From positions 62,001 to 126,000 of the forward strand of contig JAOSJP010000023.1 in the NCBI GenBank assembly GCA_027494015.1: a DNA stretch of 64,000 nt, in the 5' to 3' direction. The position numbers and the translations under genes are program-made. The notes beneath the pieces are model-generated. The model saw nothing but the letters and a program-made list of their open reading frames with translations, was not told the DNA's origin and ran no database searches. Of the stretch, positions 10,001-17,406 are shown piece by piece. How positions within the stretch are numbered: the first letter of the stretch is position 1; every line of letters starts with the position of its first letter. This DNA is from Anaerolineae bacterium (lineage in GTDB: Bacteria; Chloroflexota; Anaerolineae; Aggregatilineales; Aggregatilineaceae).

Positions 10001-10759
10001 GCGCTGATCGGCTCGGTGGTCGTCCTGCGCGATATCTCGCGCCTGCAGGAACTGGATCGCCTCAAAGATCGCTTCATTTCCACTGTGTCGCACGAGCTGC
10101 GCACGCCCCTGACCAACCTCAAGCTGTACCTGCAACTGCTGGAACAGGGGCCTGGCGACCGGCACGCAGCCTATCTGGACGTGATGCGCCGTGAGGCGCT
10201 GCGCCTGGAACAGTTGATTGACGACCTGCTGCAAATCTCGCGCCTGCAAAGCGAGCAGCACGCTCAGCGCCGCACGGTGCGCGTGCCCACTGACCTGGAG
10301 CGTCTGGTCGCCCAGGTCGTCGAGCACAACACCGCCTGGGCCGAGAACGATGGCAAGACGCTCACCTACCATCCCCCAGCGGAGGGGTTGCCGCCCATCA
10401 GCGGTGACAGCGACCAGATCGAGCGTGCGCTGACCAACCTGATCAGCAACGCCATCCGCTACACGCCGGAAGGCGGGCAGATCACCGTGCGCTGCCACCT
10501 GACAGCGGCGCACGAGGACCAGGATTGGGTTATTATTGAAGTGTCCGATACAGGCATTGGCATTCCCGCGGACGAGCTGACGATGATCTTCGACCGTTTC
10601 TTCCGCGCCTCCAATGTCAGCCCGACTGTGCCTGGAACGGGCCTGGGGCTGGCCATCCTCAGGGATATTGTCGAGTTGCACGGCGGCAAGGTGGAAGTTG
10701 AGAGCCAGGAAAACCAGGGCAGCATCTTTCGCATATGGCTGCCTGTGCTAGACTCGTGA
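7049..10759 (+). CDS. Seven-helix, multi-GAF, PAS sensor histidine kinase (1236 aa)
   Basis: The frame is open upstream, but that extension is encoded by the heptamer repeat, so I start at the ATG before AYLLILL. Order: about seven membrane helices (residues 1-225); a short coiled coil; GAF-type sensor modules at roughly 250-400, 415-550, 560-710 and 715-880; a linker helix; a PAS domain (about 905-1000); HisKA with the phospho-acceptor in TVSHELRTPLTN (about 1014); and a HATPase domain with NLISNAIRYTPEGG, DTGIGIP and GTGLGLAI. It autophosphorylates on His and should hand phosphate to a receiver, most simply the gene 21 bases downstream. Ligands of the GAF modules cannot be told from sequence. 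Confidence 0.93.
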   Translation: MAYLLILLVGFYAALAAMIGHRFPRAVSSTVMVLYASGAALSTGGYLVLGTTTERALAEVVAVLVVLLSSWTVLVLLPLALVGLYFEAWLRAHYRRVVAVATLGMVVLDAWFLWLRTAQDLPIVTPVTSSAWVHWALSDVLFAWPYSALVIVGSLILYGLTIGRALQHHRLTLWHDAVPLTLVALASLLIPALSPLAGGEWLVTVAALGYLPPVTLLAVRVAGARQKVLNAAQQQRLQAERLQEATYEVVTSADLDSALRAGLSRLAGAITFDRAHVGLFEAGDQWRFRAVHPPSEPLPLNRSLSTADYPLVLRAVDTKRPVLAADTRADPLWRPGRFTQKEILSWIGVPLVVRDAVIGLLALDSFTPSSFSEEQVQIARTYANQFAVAIENFRLLEEAQRQNRALSALNTVLAASNEALTGGNRLENMLVELLRTLDLPAGALHQRSPGQDGLRLCAAYGLPDADMARLGRMAGPQDVCANEAEGWGFFSVALVAHGAENGLLTVCQPAGVPFDDDLRGLLTSIGQQLGVVLENAVLFEDTTRRAALSTDLGRLSLAISAQLDSGRVLDLLCEESVGIFDVQGAYLWLTDGDFLVGAAAFGRGAEQFKGQRLARSDTAQLPARVLNDWHPHAVNGVQHSAALPDDFIALSGAQAALAVPLLKADVPVGTLLLVNTVTPDAFAEGFAEQVGLFGVQAALAIENANLFEEVRRRLDHLRLVNEVGRYSTAILSQVTLVEGVAHKLFEILGYTTISLLTMEEGRLAVRSTFLNGAVVPAQGDPERYRSALWVAAQAIERSEPVLQNQECFLEAGEAGQSAFECCTLAVPLIVADEVIGVLVVERRGYHSIRQEDLDVLEPLAAQLAISLSNARLYEKVREHTIELEARVIERTAKIREQQERTEAILRSVADAVIVFDLSGRVVMTNPVARALFDRHGQDAGLSEHVSELVQRVISQEDAERDATEIIELNGISFQAKAARAMEGDALIGSVVVLRDISRLQELDRLKDRFISTVSHELRTPLTNLKLYLQLLEQGPGDRHAAYLDVMRREALRLEQLIDDLLQISRLQSEQHAQRRTVRVPTDLERLVAQVVEHNTAWAENDGKTLTYHPPAEGLPPISGDSDQIERALTNLISNAIRYTPEGGQITVRCHLTAAHEDQDWVIIEVSDTGIGIPADELTMIFDRFFRASNVSPTVPGTGLGLAILRDIVELHGGKVEVESQENQGSIFRIWLPVLDS

Positions 10760-10780
10760 CGGGCGGGCAGGAGACGGCTT

Positions 10781-11923
10781 ATGCACAAAGCGACGATTCT
10801 GGTTGTCGAGGACGATCTGCACCTGCTGGAAGGGATTCGCGACATCCTCGCAATCAACGGATATGAGGTGTGGACGGCGTCCAATGGTCAGGTGGGCCTG
10901 CAGGTGCTCCAGGACCAGGCGCGCGCGCCCGACCTGATCGTGTCCGACATCATGATGCCGCGCATGGACGGCTATGATTTCTTCGAAGCCGTGCGCGCTG
11001 AGTCAACCTGGGTGCACATCCCCTTCATCTTCCTCACCGCCAAAGGCGAGCATGAAGATGTCAAGCGCGGCAAGCGCATGGGGGCCGAAGACTACGTCAT
11101 CAAGCCGTTCGATGCCGACGACCTGCTCGTTGCCGTCTCGGCCAAGCTCGAACGACGCCAGCAGATCGAGCGTCATTGGCAGAACGAGGTCTCGACGATC
11201 AAGCAGAACATTCTGATGATCCTCAACCACGAGTTCCGCACGCCGCTAACCTACGTGGTGGCCTACGCCGACATGGTGCACCGCGACGCCGACACCCTCA
11301 GCGTGGACGACATGCGCGCCTTTCTGCGCGGGATCAACGCCGGGGCCAATCGCCTGCGCCGCCTGGTGGAGAACTTCATTCTGCTGGTCGAGCTGGAGAC
11401 GGGCGAGGCGGCGCAGACGTTCAACTGGCGCCGCGGGACGCTGGCCGACTTCGAGGCGCTGCTAGGCTCAGCCACCGCCAAGTACCAGGACATGGCCGAA
11501 GGGAGACAGGTGGCGATCTCCGTCGAGGTAGACGAGGAGCTGCCCCCAGTCACGGCGGACGCCCAATACCTGGCGGCAGCGGTCGAATGCCTGATTGACA
11601 ACGCCGTGAAGTTCTCCGACAAGCCAGGGTCAGTGGTGACGGTGCGCGCTTATCGTGACGGAGACGGCGTCTGCCTGGCCGTGCGCGACCAGGGGCGCGG
11701 TATCCCGCCCAACGAGCGCGAGAACATCTTTCAGAGCTTCTACCAGGTCGAGCGCCACAAGTATGAAGACCAGGGCGCGGGGTCGGGCCTGGCCATTGTC
11801 AACCGCGTGACCCGGCTGCATGGCGGTAACATCACGCTCAACAGCACGGTTGGCGAGGGGTCGGAGTTCGTCATTCATTTGCCGATCGAGGCGACCGGCG
11901 ACGACGCCACACCTGCCAGTTGA
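10781..11923 (+). CDS. Receiver-histidine kinase hybrid without DNA-binding domain (380 aa)
   Basis: An N-terminal receiver (residues 1-120) has the acidic pair VVEDD, the phospho-acceptor Asp in LIVSDIMMPRMDGY (about 53), Thr in FLTAKGE and Lys in VIKPFD. It is followed by HisKA (His in LNHEFRTPLTYV, about 149) and a HATPase domain (DNAVKFSDKPG, DQGRGIPP, GSGLAIVNR). There is no output DNA-binding domain, so it probably relays the signal onward by phosphotransfer. It follows the sensor kinase at 7049 and has the same architecture as the protein at 33838, which also follows a large kinase. Confidence 0.92.
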   Translation: MHKATILVVEDDLHLLEGIRDILAINGYEVWTASNGQVGLQVLQDQARAPDLIVSDIMMPRMDGYDFFEAVRAESTWVHIPFIFLTAKGEHEDVKRGKRMGAEDYVIKPFDADDLLVAVSAKLERRQQIERHWQNEVSTIKQNILMILNHEFRTPLTYVVAYADMVHRDADTLSVDDMRAFLRGINAGANRLRRLVENFILLVELETGEAAQTFNWRRGTLADFEALLGSATAKYQDMAEGRQVAISVEVDEELPPVTADAQYLAAAVECLIDNAVKFSDKPGSVVTVRAYRDGDGVCLAVRDQGRGIPPNERENIFQSFYQVERHKYEDQGAGSGLAIVNRVTRLHGGNITLNSTVGEGSEFVIHLPIEATGDDATPAS

Positions 11924-12059
11924 CTGTTAGCTATTGGTTGTTGGTTCTTGGTTGTTGGTCGTTGATGAAATGCCCCATAGCGGAATCGCCTTTACCAATC
12001 ACCAAAAACCAATCACCAAAAACCAATTGACGCGCTGATAGCTGATTGCTGATAGCTAT
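11921..12059. repeat. Inverted heptamer arms with a second flanking heptamer (TAGCTGA type)
   Basis: Begins at the stop codon of the receiver-kinase gene. Left arm: TGACTGT, TAGCTAT, TGGTTGT, TGGTTCT, TGGTTGT, TGGTCGT, TGATGAA. After a core of about 24 bases the right arm reads ACCAATC, ACCAAAA, ACCAATC, ACCAAAA, ACCAATT. Four units of another heptamer follow (GCGCTGA, TAGCTGA, TTGCTGA, TAGCTAT). The TAGCTAT unit stands at both outer ends. It finishes about 25 bases before pspA. Confidence 0.85.
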
Positions 12060-12083
12060 TCCCACAGGAGGTATCCCAACACG

Positions 12084-12779
12084 ATGGCGTCACTTCTGCA
12101 GAAAATCAACACGCTCATCTCGGCCAATGTGCACGCGCTGGTGGACTCGGCGCTGGAGGCGAACTCGGTCAAGGTGATGGACGAGTACATCCGCCAGGCC
12201 GAGCGCAACCTGGACGCGCTCGACGACCAGGCAGCCACCGTCGGCGGCACGGTCAAGACGCTCAAGCGCAAGTATGAGGAGTTCGCGGCGGCGGCGGAGA
12301 AGCTCGACCGCGACATTGACACGCTGCTCATGCGCGGCAAGGCGGACCTGGCGACGGCGGCCCAGGCGGAGCTTAACCAGAAGCAGTCGCTCGCTCAGGA
12401 ATATTACGAGCAGTGGCAGGTGCAGGAAAAAGAGTACCGCCGGATGCTCGACGCCAAGCTCAAGCTGGAAGCCAAGCTGACCACGATCAAGCAGGAGCGC
12501 GAGCATCTGAAGGCGCTGCTGGAGCTGGTCGAGGCCAAAGAGATGACGACCAAGGCCTTCAAGAGCCTCGACGACCTGGCCGGCGTCGGCGACGACGACG
12601 TGCAGCGCCTCGGCGAGCAGATTCGCGCCCGCCTGGATCGCGAAGAGGCGCGCATGGAGATGGCCAGCACCAATCTGCGCGAACAGCTTGACGAGGCCAT
12701 CGGCACGTCCGAGATCGAGCTTCAGCTTGAGGAGCGCCGCCAGCGGCTCGGCCTGGGCGGGGCGAGCGGGGGCGCTTAG
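12084..12779 (+). CDS. pspA: PspA/IM30-family membrane-associated protein (231 aa)
   Basis: A strong AGGAGGT site sits ahead of the ATG. The protein has the PspA/Vipp1 layout: an amphipathic N-terminal helix (SLLQKINTLISANVHALVD), then almost continuous coiled coil, with the family-typical early segment DEYIRQAERNLDALDD. Length matches the family (about 220-260). PspA proteins polymerise on the inner membrane face and protect it under envelope stress. No pspF or pspBC homologue is near; the downstream partner is a membrane coiled-coil protein. Confidence 0.93.
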   Translation: MASLLQKINTLISANVHALVDSALEANSVKVMDEYIRQAERNLDALDDQAATVGGTVKTLKRKYEEFAAAAEKLDRDIDTLLMRGKADLATAAQAELNQKQSLAQEYYEQWQVQEKEYRRMLDAKLKLEAKLTTIKQEREHLKALLELVEAKEMTTKAFKSLDDLAGVGDDDVQRLGEQIRARLDREEARMEMASTNLREQLDEAIGTSEIELQLEERRQRLGLGGASGGA

Positions 12780-13112
12780 CCGCCGCTGACGCTGCAACTG
12801 GCGCGCGCGGCGTGCGTATCAGGAGATGAGAGGGCCGATTGAGAAACCTGGTGCCTGTTTTGCCCCCCATCCCTGGCCTTTCCCCCACGAGAGGGGAAGG
12901 GAGAAAGCGCGGACTCTATGCCCCTCCCTCCCTTGTGGGGGTCCCCCATCCCCGGCCCTTCCCCACGAGGGGGAAGGGGGGAGCGGGGTTGGAGGGGGGA
13001 AGGGGTGGGGATGGGGGCGAGCCCTTGTGGGGAAGGGGTTTGAGGTGGGTAGCACAAGCAACAACCGGACCTGGCAGATGGTTCTGACCCTCTGCGCCGG
13101 CAAGGATCGCCG
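12780..13112. repeat. 333-base intergenic region filled with C/G-rich palindromic repeat
   Basis: From about 12,862 to 13,047 the sequence contains two to three tandem copies of a repeat built on CCCCATCCC...GGCCCTTCCCCACGAGGGGGAAGGGG, an imperfect palindrome also present at 25,210 and 30,572. No gene or promoter is evident; it separates pspA from its probable partner. Confidence 0.7.
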
Positions 13113-13937
13113 ATGTCGAAAATGAAAGAAGAGATGCGCGGGCGCGCCTGGCGCGCCATGCTCGGCCAGGCGTTCTTCAGCGTGGAGAGCGCGGTGATCA
13201 TCGCCCTGGCCGTTGTCCTGTTCGGCCTGGGCTACCAGCCGTTCGACTGGTGGCAGTCCGCCTACTGGCTGATCTTCGGCGCGGTCGCCGAGGCGATCTA
13301 CCTCGGCGCGACGGTGACCGACCCGCAGGCCGCTCACCGCGCGGTGGACGCCATGCTCACCGACCAGTACGACCCGGACACGATCAAGAGTCCGCGCGCC
13401 CGCGACCGCCTGAAGCGCGCGCTTGAATACCGCCGCCTGATCGGCGAGGCGGCGCGCAAGCATCCCGGCGCGCTGCGCGTCAGCCTGGAGGCGACCGCCA
13501 GCGAGATCAACGAGTGGATCGCGCAAATCCACACGCTGGCCCGGCGGCTGGACGACTTCGAGGAGAACGACATCATCGCCCGCGACCGGCGCATGGTGCC
13601 CCACGAGCTGACCAACCTGCGCCGCCGCCTGCGCACGGAAGAATCGCCGGAGGTGCGCGCCGAGCTGGAAGAGGCGATCCAGACCAAAGAAATGCAGCTT
13701 GCCAATCTGCGCGCCCTGGAGAACAACGTCAAGCGGGCCGAGATTCAGCTTGAGCAGACTCTGTCGGCGCTGGGCACCGTCTACGCGCAGGTGCAGGTCA
13801 TTGACGCCCGCGCCGTAGACAGCGCCCGCACCCAACGGCTGCAAGCCGAAGTCCACGAGCAGGTCGCCTCGCTGTCCGACCTGATCGCGGCCATTGACGA
13901 GGTACAGAGCTACCGCGCTTCATCGTCGGGGCGCTGA
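13113..13937 (+). CDS. Membrane-anchored coiled-coil protein, possible PspA partner (274 aa)
   Basis: Two adjacent membrane helices (residues about 22-43 and 50-68) are followed by about 200 residues of charged coiled coil on the cytoplasmic side, including LTNLRRRLRTEESPEV and KEMQLANLRALENNVK. No enzymatic motif is present. Because it follows pspA in the same direction and shares the coiled-coil character, it may recruit PspA to the membrane; this is inference. The next gene starts 9 bases after its stop. Confidence 0.8.
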   Translation: MSKMKEEMRGRAWRAMLGQAFFSVESAVIIALAVVLFGLGYQPFDWWQSAYWLIFGAVAEAIYLGATVTDPQAAHRAVDAMLTDQYDPDTIKSPRARDRLKRALEYRRLIGEAARKHPGALRVSLEATASEINEWIAQIHTLARRLDDFEENDIIARDRRMVPHELTNLRRRLRTEESPEVRAELEEAIQTKEMQLANLRALENNVKRAEIQLEQTLSALGTVYAQVQVIDARAVDSARTQRLQAEVHEQVASLSDLIAAIDEVQSYRASSSGR

Positions 13938-13945
13938 GAGGCGCA

Positions 13946-14425
13946 GTGACCGCGCTGCCATCGCCGTCGCTGCCGCCTGGTTACGCGCTGCGCCGCGCCA
14001 CGCTGCGCGACCTGCGCGCCGTGCACGCATTAGAGCGCGTCATCTTCCCCCGCGACGCTTACCCGTACTTCGACCTGGCGCTGCTGTTCCTGACGCCCGG
14101 CGTGATCAATCTTCAGATTGTCGCGCCGGAGGGGTCGCTGGCGGCTTTCGTCTGCGCCACGCGCGGCCTGGCCCGCGACCGCGCCTGGATCGTCACCCTG
14201 GGCGTGAACCCCGCGCACCAGCGGTGCGGCCTGGGCGCGGCGCTGCTGGCCCGCGCCGAAGCGCGCATCGGGCGGCCCTGCGTCCGCCTGACGGTGCGCG
14301 AGAGCAACCAGCCGGCCATCCGCCTTTATCAGCGCGCCGGGTACAGCGTCATCGAGCGCAAGATCGGCTACTACCGCGACGGCGAGGCCGGGCTGGTCAT
14401 GGAGAAGCGCATTGGGGCGGAGTGA
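13946..14425 (+). CDS. GNAT-family N-acetyltransferase, RimI-like (159 aa)
   Basis: GTG start just after the previous stop. It is a single GNAT domain: an N-terminal ALRRATLRDLRAVHALER strand-helix, the acetyl-CoA loop in VNPAHQRCGLGAALLARAE (R/Q-x-x-G-x-G/A type, about residues 89-107), and the C-terminal NQPAIRLYQRAGYSV motif typical of RimI. It should transfer acetyl from acetyl-CoA to an amine or a protein N-terminus. The substrate cannot be assigned, and ribosomal protein modification is only the name-giving example. Confidence 0.88.
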   Translation: MTALPSPSLPPGYALRRATLRDLRAVHALERVIFPRDAYPYFDLALLFLTPGVINLQIVAPEGSLAAFVCATRGLARDRAWIVTLGVNPAHQRCGLGAALLARAEARIGRPCVRLTVRESNQPAIRLYQRAGYSVIERKIGYYRDGEAGLVMEKRIGAE

Positions 14426-14456
14426 CAAATGGGCGCGTGAACCACACGCGCCACGT

Positions 14457-14530
14457 GTAGGGGCGGGTTTCTAAACCCGCCCCTACTCCCTCAATCCCCC
14501 TCTCCAGCAGAGCCAGAGAAAGGGCCTGTG
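14457..14530. repeat. GTAGGGGCGGGTTT palindrome plus CCCTCTCC repeat
   Basis: Bases 14,457-14,486 form a palindrome (GTAGGGGCGGGTTT, two-base centre, AAACCCGCCCCTAC), one of five copies in the window. It is followed by a CTCCAGCAGAGCCAGAGAAAGGG segment also found near 22,690. It lies between convergent genes and could act as a bidirectional terminator. Confidence 0.8.
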
Positions 14531-14561
14531 GCGATACGCCCCTGCATCCCGCTGCACCTGA

Positions 14562-15596
14562 TCACGCCCGCAGCAGGTGCGCCAGGATCAGCCGATCCAG
14601 CTCCTCGTAGTCGCGCGCGGCGATGCACCCCTGCACGGCAGCGCGATCCAGGCCCCGGACGCGCTCCACCAGCCAGAGGAACGTCTCCAGGCTGTTGCGC
14701 AGGTGCTTCTCGGCGACCTCGGCCTTCTGCGTGCGCAGCGCCTTCACGTCCAGCCCGACGATGCCCGTCTCGTAGTACTTGTGATCGTCCAGCACCAGCA
14801 CCTGGTCGAAGGCCCGGCGCAGGTTGACCGCGCCGAAGGAGCGATCCTGGTCGAACTTCAGGCTGTTCTGGTCGTTGAGGTGCACGCTCCACAGCTTGCC
14901 GAAGGCCAGCCCGAAGGCCATCTCGTCAGCCGGGTCGAGTCCGGCCAGAATCGCGTGCGCGGACTCGACCAGCACGCCGACGCGGGCCGGGTCTTTGGTC
15001 TTGAAGCCGAGCGCGACGGCGTGGCCGATGGTGGGGATATAGGCCAGGTCCATCGGCTCGTTGGGCTTCGGCTCGACGACGAAGCGCACGCCCGGCGCGT
15101 AGTCGAGCATGTCGTCAATCGCCTCAACGAGCAGGTCAACGGCGCGGGCGGCGTCTTTCGCCTCGCGCAGGTACGTGCCTTCGCGGGCCAGCCAGAGCAC
15201 AACCAGGTCGGCGCCCAGCGCCTGGGTGATGTCCAGCATCTTGCGCGAGCGCTCGCGGGCGTAGGCGCGCGCCGCCGGGTCGTTGGCCGTGTACGCGCCG
15301 TCTATCGTCATGGGGTGTTCCCACAGGCGCGGCGCGACGAACTCCGCCACCAGCCCCATCCCGTCGAGCTTCGCCTTGAGCGCGCGCGCCTCCGCCGCGA
15401 TCTGCGCCGCGCTCTTGTTGTCCAGATCGGGCACGGCGTCGTCATCGTGGAACTGCACCGCGTCGAAGCCTAGGCGCTGGTACGCCGCCAGCTTTGTGTC
15501 GAAGGGCACGCTGGGGCGGACGGGCGGCCCGAAGGGGTCGGCCCCCTCGTGGATGTTCCAGGGGCCGAAGGAGAAACGATAGCCGTACTTTTCCAT
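14562..15596 (-). CDS. xylA: Xylose isomerase-like TIM-barrel sugar isomerase (344 aa)
   Basis: Matches the xylose isomerase family over its whole length: N-terminal YRFSFGPWNIHEGADPFG, a helix with FDAVQFHDDDAVPD, WLAREGTYLREAKDAARA (the family's W-x-x-REG region), the metal-binding EPKPNEP and ESAHAILAGLDP, and DQNSLKFDQDRSFGA, where the metal-ligand Asp pair sits. It would interconvert xylose/xylulose (or glucose/fructose) using two divalent metals. It is shorter than the usual 385-440 residues, and the family's WGGREG is replaced by WLAREG. A different aldose is possible. No xylulokinase is nearby. Confidence 0.82.
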   Translation of the reverse strand: MEKYGYRFSFGPWNIHEGADPFGPPVRPSVPFDTKLAAYQRLGFDAVQFHDDDAVPDLDNKSAAQIAAEARALKAKLDGMGLVAEFVAPRLWEHPMTIDGAYTANDPAARAYARERSRKMLDITQALGADLVVLWLAREGTYLREAKDAARAVDLLVEAIDDMLDYAPGVRFVVEPKPNEPMDLAYIPTIGHAVALGFKTKDPARVGVLVESAHAILAGLDPADEMAFGLAFGKLWSVHLNDQNSLKFDQDRSFGAVNLRRAFDQVLVLDDHKYYETGIVGLDVKALRTQKAEVAEKHLRNSLETFLWLVERVRGLDRAAVQGCIAARDYEELDRLILAHLLRA

Positions 15597-15610
15597 AAGT
15601 CTATCTCCCT

Positions 15611-15659
15611 GATAGTTCTCAGTGATCGGTTTTCAGTGATCAGCAGTCAGCAGCGAGAG
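15611..15659. repeat. Heptamer tandem array (consensus TTCAGTG/ATCAGCA)
   Basis: Seven units read GATAGTT, CTCAGTG, ATCGGTT, TTCAGTG, ATCAGCA, GTCAGCA, GCGAGAG, with TCAG recurring in frame every 7 or 14 bases. It lies immediately upstream of the xylose isomerase-like gene start on the minus strand, so it would sit in its leader or promoter. Confidence 0.65.
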
Positions 15660-15729
15660 CGACGCGAACGCGCCGAAGTTCCTATGTGCCTGCCTGTACT
15701 CTACGCCAAAGCGAGGGGGATGACAAGCA

Positions 15730-17115
15730 TCAGGGCGCGTCCGCACCGCGCCCGGCCAGCCAGGCCCGCGCCCGCGCGATCTGTCCGCGTACCTCGCCCG
15801 TCCCACCGAAGACCGCCCGCCGCGTCACCGCCGCGTCGAAATCGAACACGCCCAGCACATCCGGGCCGAAGGCGTCGGAGAGCGTCCGGTAGTCGTCCGC
15901 CGTCAGCGCGGAGAGCGGCACGCCCTTCGTCTCGGCCAGCCGGACGGCTTGCCCCGCCAGCCCGTGCGCCTGGCGGAAGGGCACGCCCCGCCCCACCAGG
16001 TAGTCGGCCAGGTCGGTGGTCAGCATCCCCTCGTCGAGGGCGGCGCGCATTCGCTCCGGCACCAGCGTCAGCGCGCGCACCAGCCCGGCCAACGGTGGCA
16101 GCAGCGCGCTCAGCGTGTCGTGGGCGTCGAAGAGCGGCTCCTTGTCCTCCTGCAGGTCTTTGTTGTAGCCGCTGGGCAGCCCTTTGAGCGCCGTCAGCAG
16201 CCCGGCCAGGTGTCCGATCAGCCGCCCGGCCTTGCCCCGCGCCAGCTCCAGGGGGTCGGGGTTGCGCTTTTGCGGCATCAGGCTGCTGCCGGTGCTGTAA
16301 CGCTCGTCCAGCCGGACAAAGCCGAAGGCGGGGTTGGCGAAGATGATCAGGTCTTCGGCCAGGCGGCTGAGGTGCGCGCCCAGCAGCGCGGCGGCGAAGA
16401 GGAACTCGGCGACGTGGTCGCGGTCGGCGACGGCGTCCAGGCTGTTGGGCGCGGGTGCGCGAAACCCCAGGCGCTCGGCCAATCGCCCCCGGTCAAGGGG
16501 ATAGGGCGTCCCGGCCAGCGCACCCGCACCCAGCGGGCACTTGTCGCGCCAGGCGTCGGCGAACCCCTCCAGCCGCGCCACGTCGCGGGCCAGCGCCCAG
16601 AAGTGGCTGAGCAGCCAGTGCGCGGCGCTGACGGGCTGGGCCGGCTGGAAGTGCGTGGTGCCGGGCATGAGCGTGCCCGTGTGCGCCTCCGCCTGGGCCA
16701 GCAGTGCGGCCATCAGCCCGCTGACCAGTGCCGCCAGGCGCGGGACGGCATCCAGCAGCCAGAGCAGCACGTCGGTCGCCACCTGGTCGTTGCGGCTGCG
16801 CCCGGTGTGCAGCTTGCCCGCCAGCGGCCCGACGATCTCGCCCAGCCGCCGCTCAACGGCGGTGTGAATGTCCTCGTCGGTTGGCGCGGGCGCGAACTGC
16901 CCGGCGGCGAACTCGGCGCGCACCGCCTCCAGCCCGGCGAGCAGCGCGTCGCGCTCGGCGGCGGTGATCACGCCCGCGTCGGCCAGCGCCTCCGCCCAGG
17001 CCACGCTGCCGGTGATGTCCGCGTCGTAGAGCCGCCAGTCGAAGCGCAGGCTGTCGTTGAGCCGACGCACGGCGTCATCGGTCTGTTGGGAGAACGCTCC
17101 GCCCCAGAGAGTCAT
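15730..17115 (-). CDS. argH: Argininosuccinate lyase (461 aa)
   Basis: Catalyses cleavage of argininosuccinate to arginine and fumarate, the last step of arginine synthesis. I start at the ATG before TLWGGAFSQQTDDAV, the conserved N-terminus, rather than at an upstream in-frame ATG. Visible: DEDIHTAVERRL, KLHTGRSRNDQVATD, TTHFQPAQPVSAAHWLLSH with the catalytic His, and the superfamily signature GSSLMPQKRNPD (catalytic Ser loop), followed by YNKDLQEDKEPLFD. Length is normal. It stands alone without argG. Confidence 0.97.
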   Translation of the reverse strand: MTLWGGAFSQQTDDAVRRLNDSLRFDWRLYDADITGSVAWAEALADAGVITAAERDALLAGLEAVRAEFAAGQFAPAPTDEDIHTAVERRLGEIVGPLAGKLHTGRSRNDQVATDVLLWLLDAVPRLAALVSGLMAALLAQAEAHTGTLMPGTTHFQPAQPVSAAHWLLSHFWALARDVARLEGFADAWRDKCPLGAGALAGTPYPLDRGRLAERLGFRAPAPNSLDAVADRDHVAEFLFAAALLGAHLSRLAEDLIIFANPAFGFVRLDERYSTGSSLMPQKRNPDPLELARGKAGRLIGHLAGLLTALKGLPSGYNKDLQEDKEPLFDAHDTLSALLPPLAGLVRALTLVPERMRAALDEGMLTTDLADYLVGRGVPFRQAHGLAGQAVRLAETKGVPLSALTADDYRTLSDAFGPDVLGVFDFDAAVTRRAVFGGTGEVRGQIARARAWLAGRGADAP

Positions 17116-17132
17116 AGCCGGCCCTTTGTGGT

Positions 17133-17163
17133 GCCTCAGCCGCGTCGAAACAGCGGCTGAGGC
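17133..17163 (-). promoter_or_regulatory. Perfect 11-bp hairpin in the argH leader
   Basis: GCCTCAGCCGC and GCGGCTGAGGC pair perfectly around a 9-base loop, 17 to 48 bases upstream of the argH start codon. There is no T-run, so it is not a simple terminator. It may be a leader structure or a dyad operator affecting argH; the ribosome-binding AAAGGG lies just downstream of it on the minus strand. Confidence 0.4.
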
Positions 17164-17406
17164 GCAGCGGGGGTGCATACCCGCCCGCAGACAGGTGGCA
17201 CTCACTGTATCACCGGCGAGTCGAACGCGCGAGATTCCAGGTGGCTCAACGAACCTGTTGCGTCAAAGCACCGACCTGTCGCACAATAGGGACGAGGGCT
17301 TCTTGGGCTGGGACTGAGAGCCTGTCGTGGTGGGTTCCCTGGCGCGGTCACCTGCGCTGCCCGGCGCAGAGGGCCGCATCAGGCCGGAGACGCAGTGAGG
17401 TCACTT

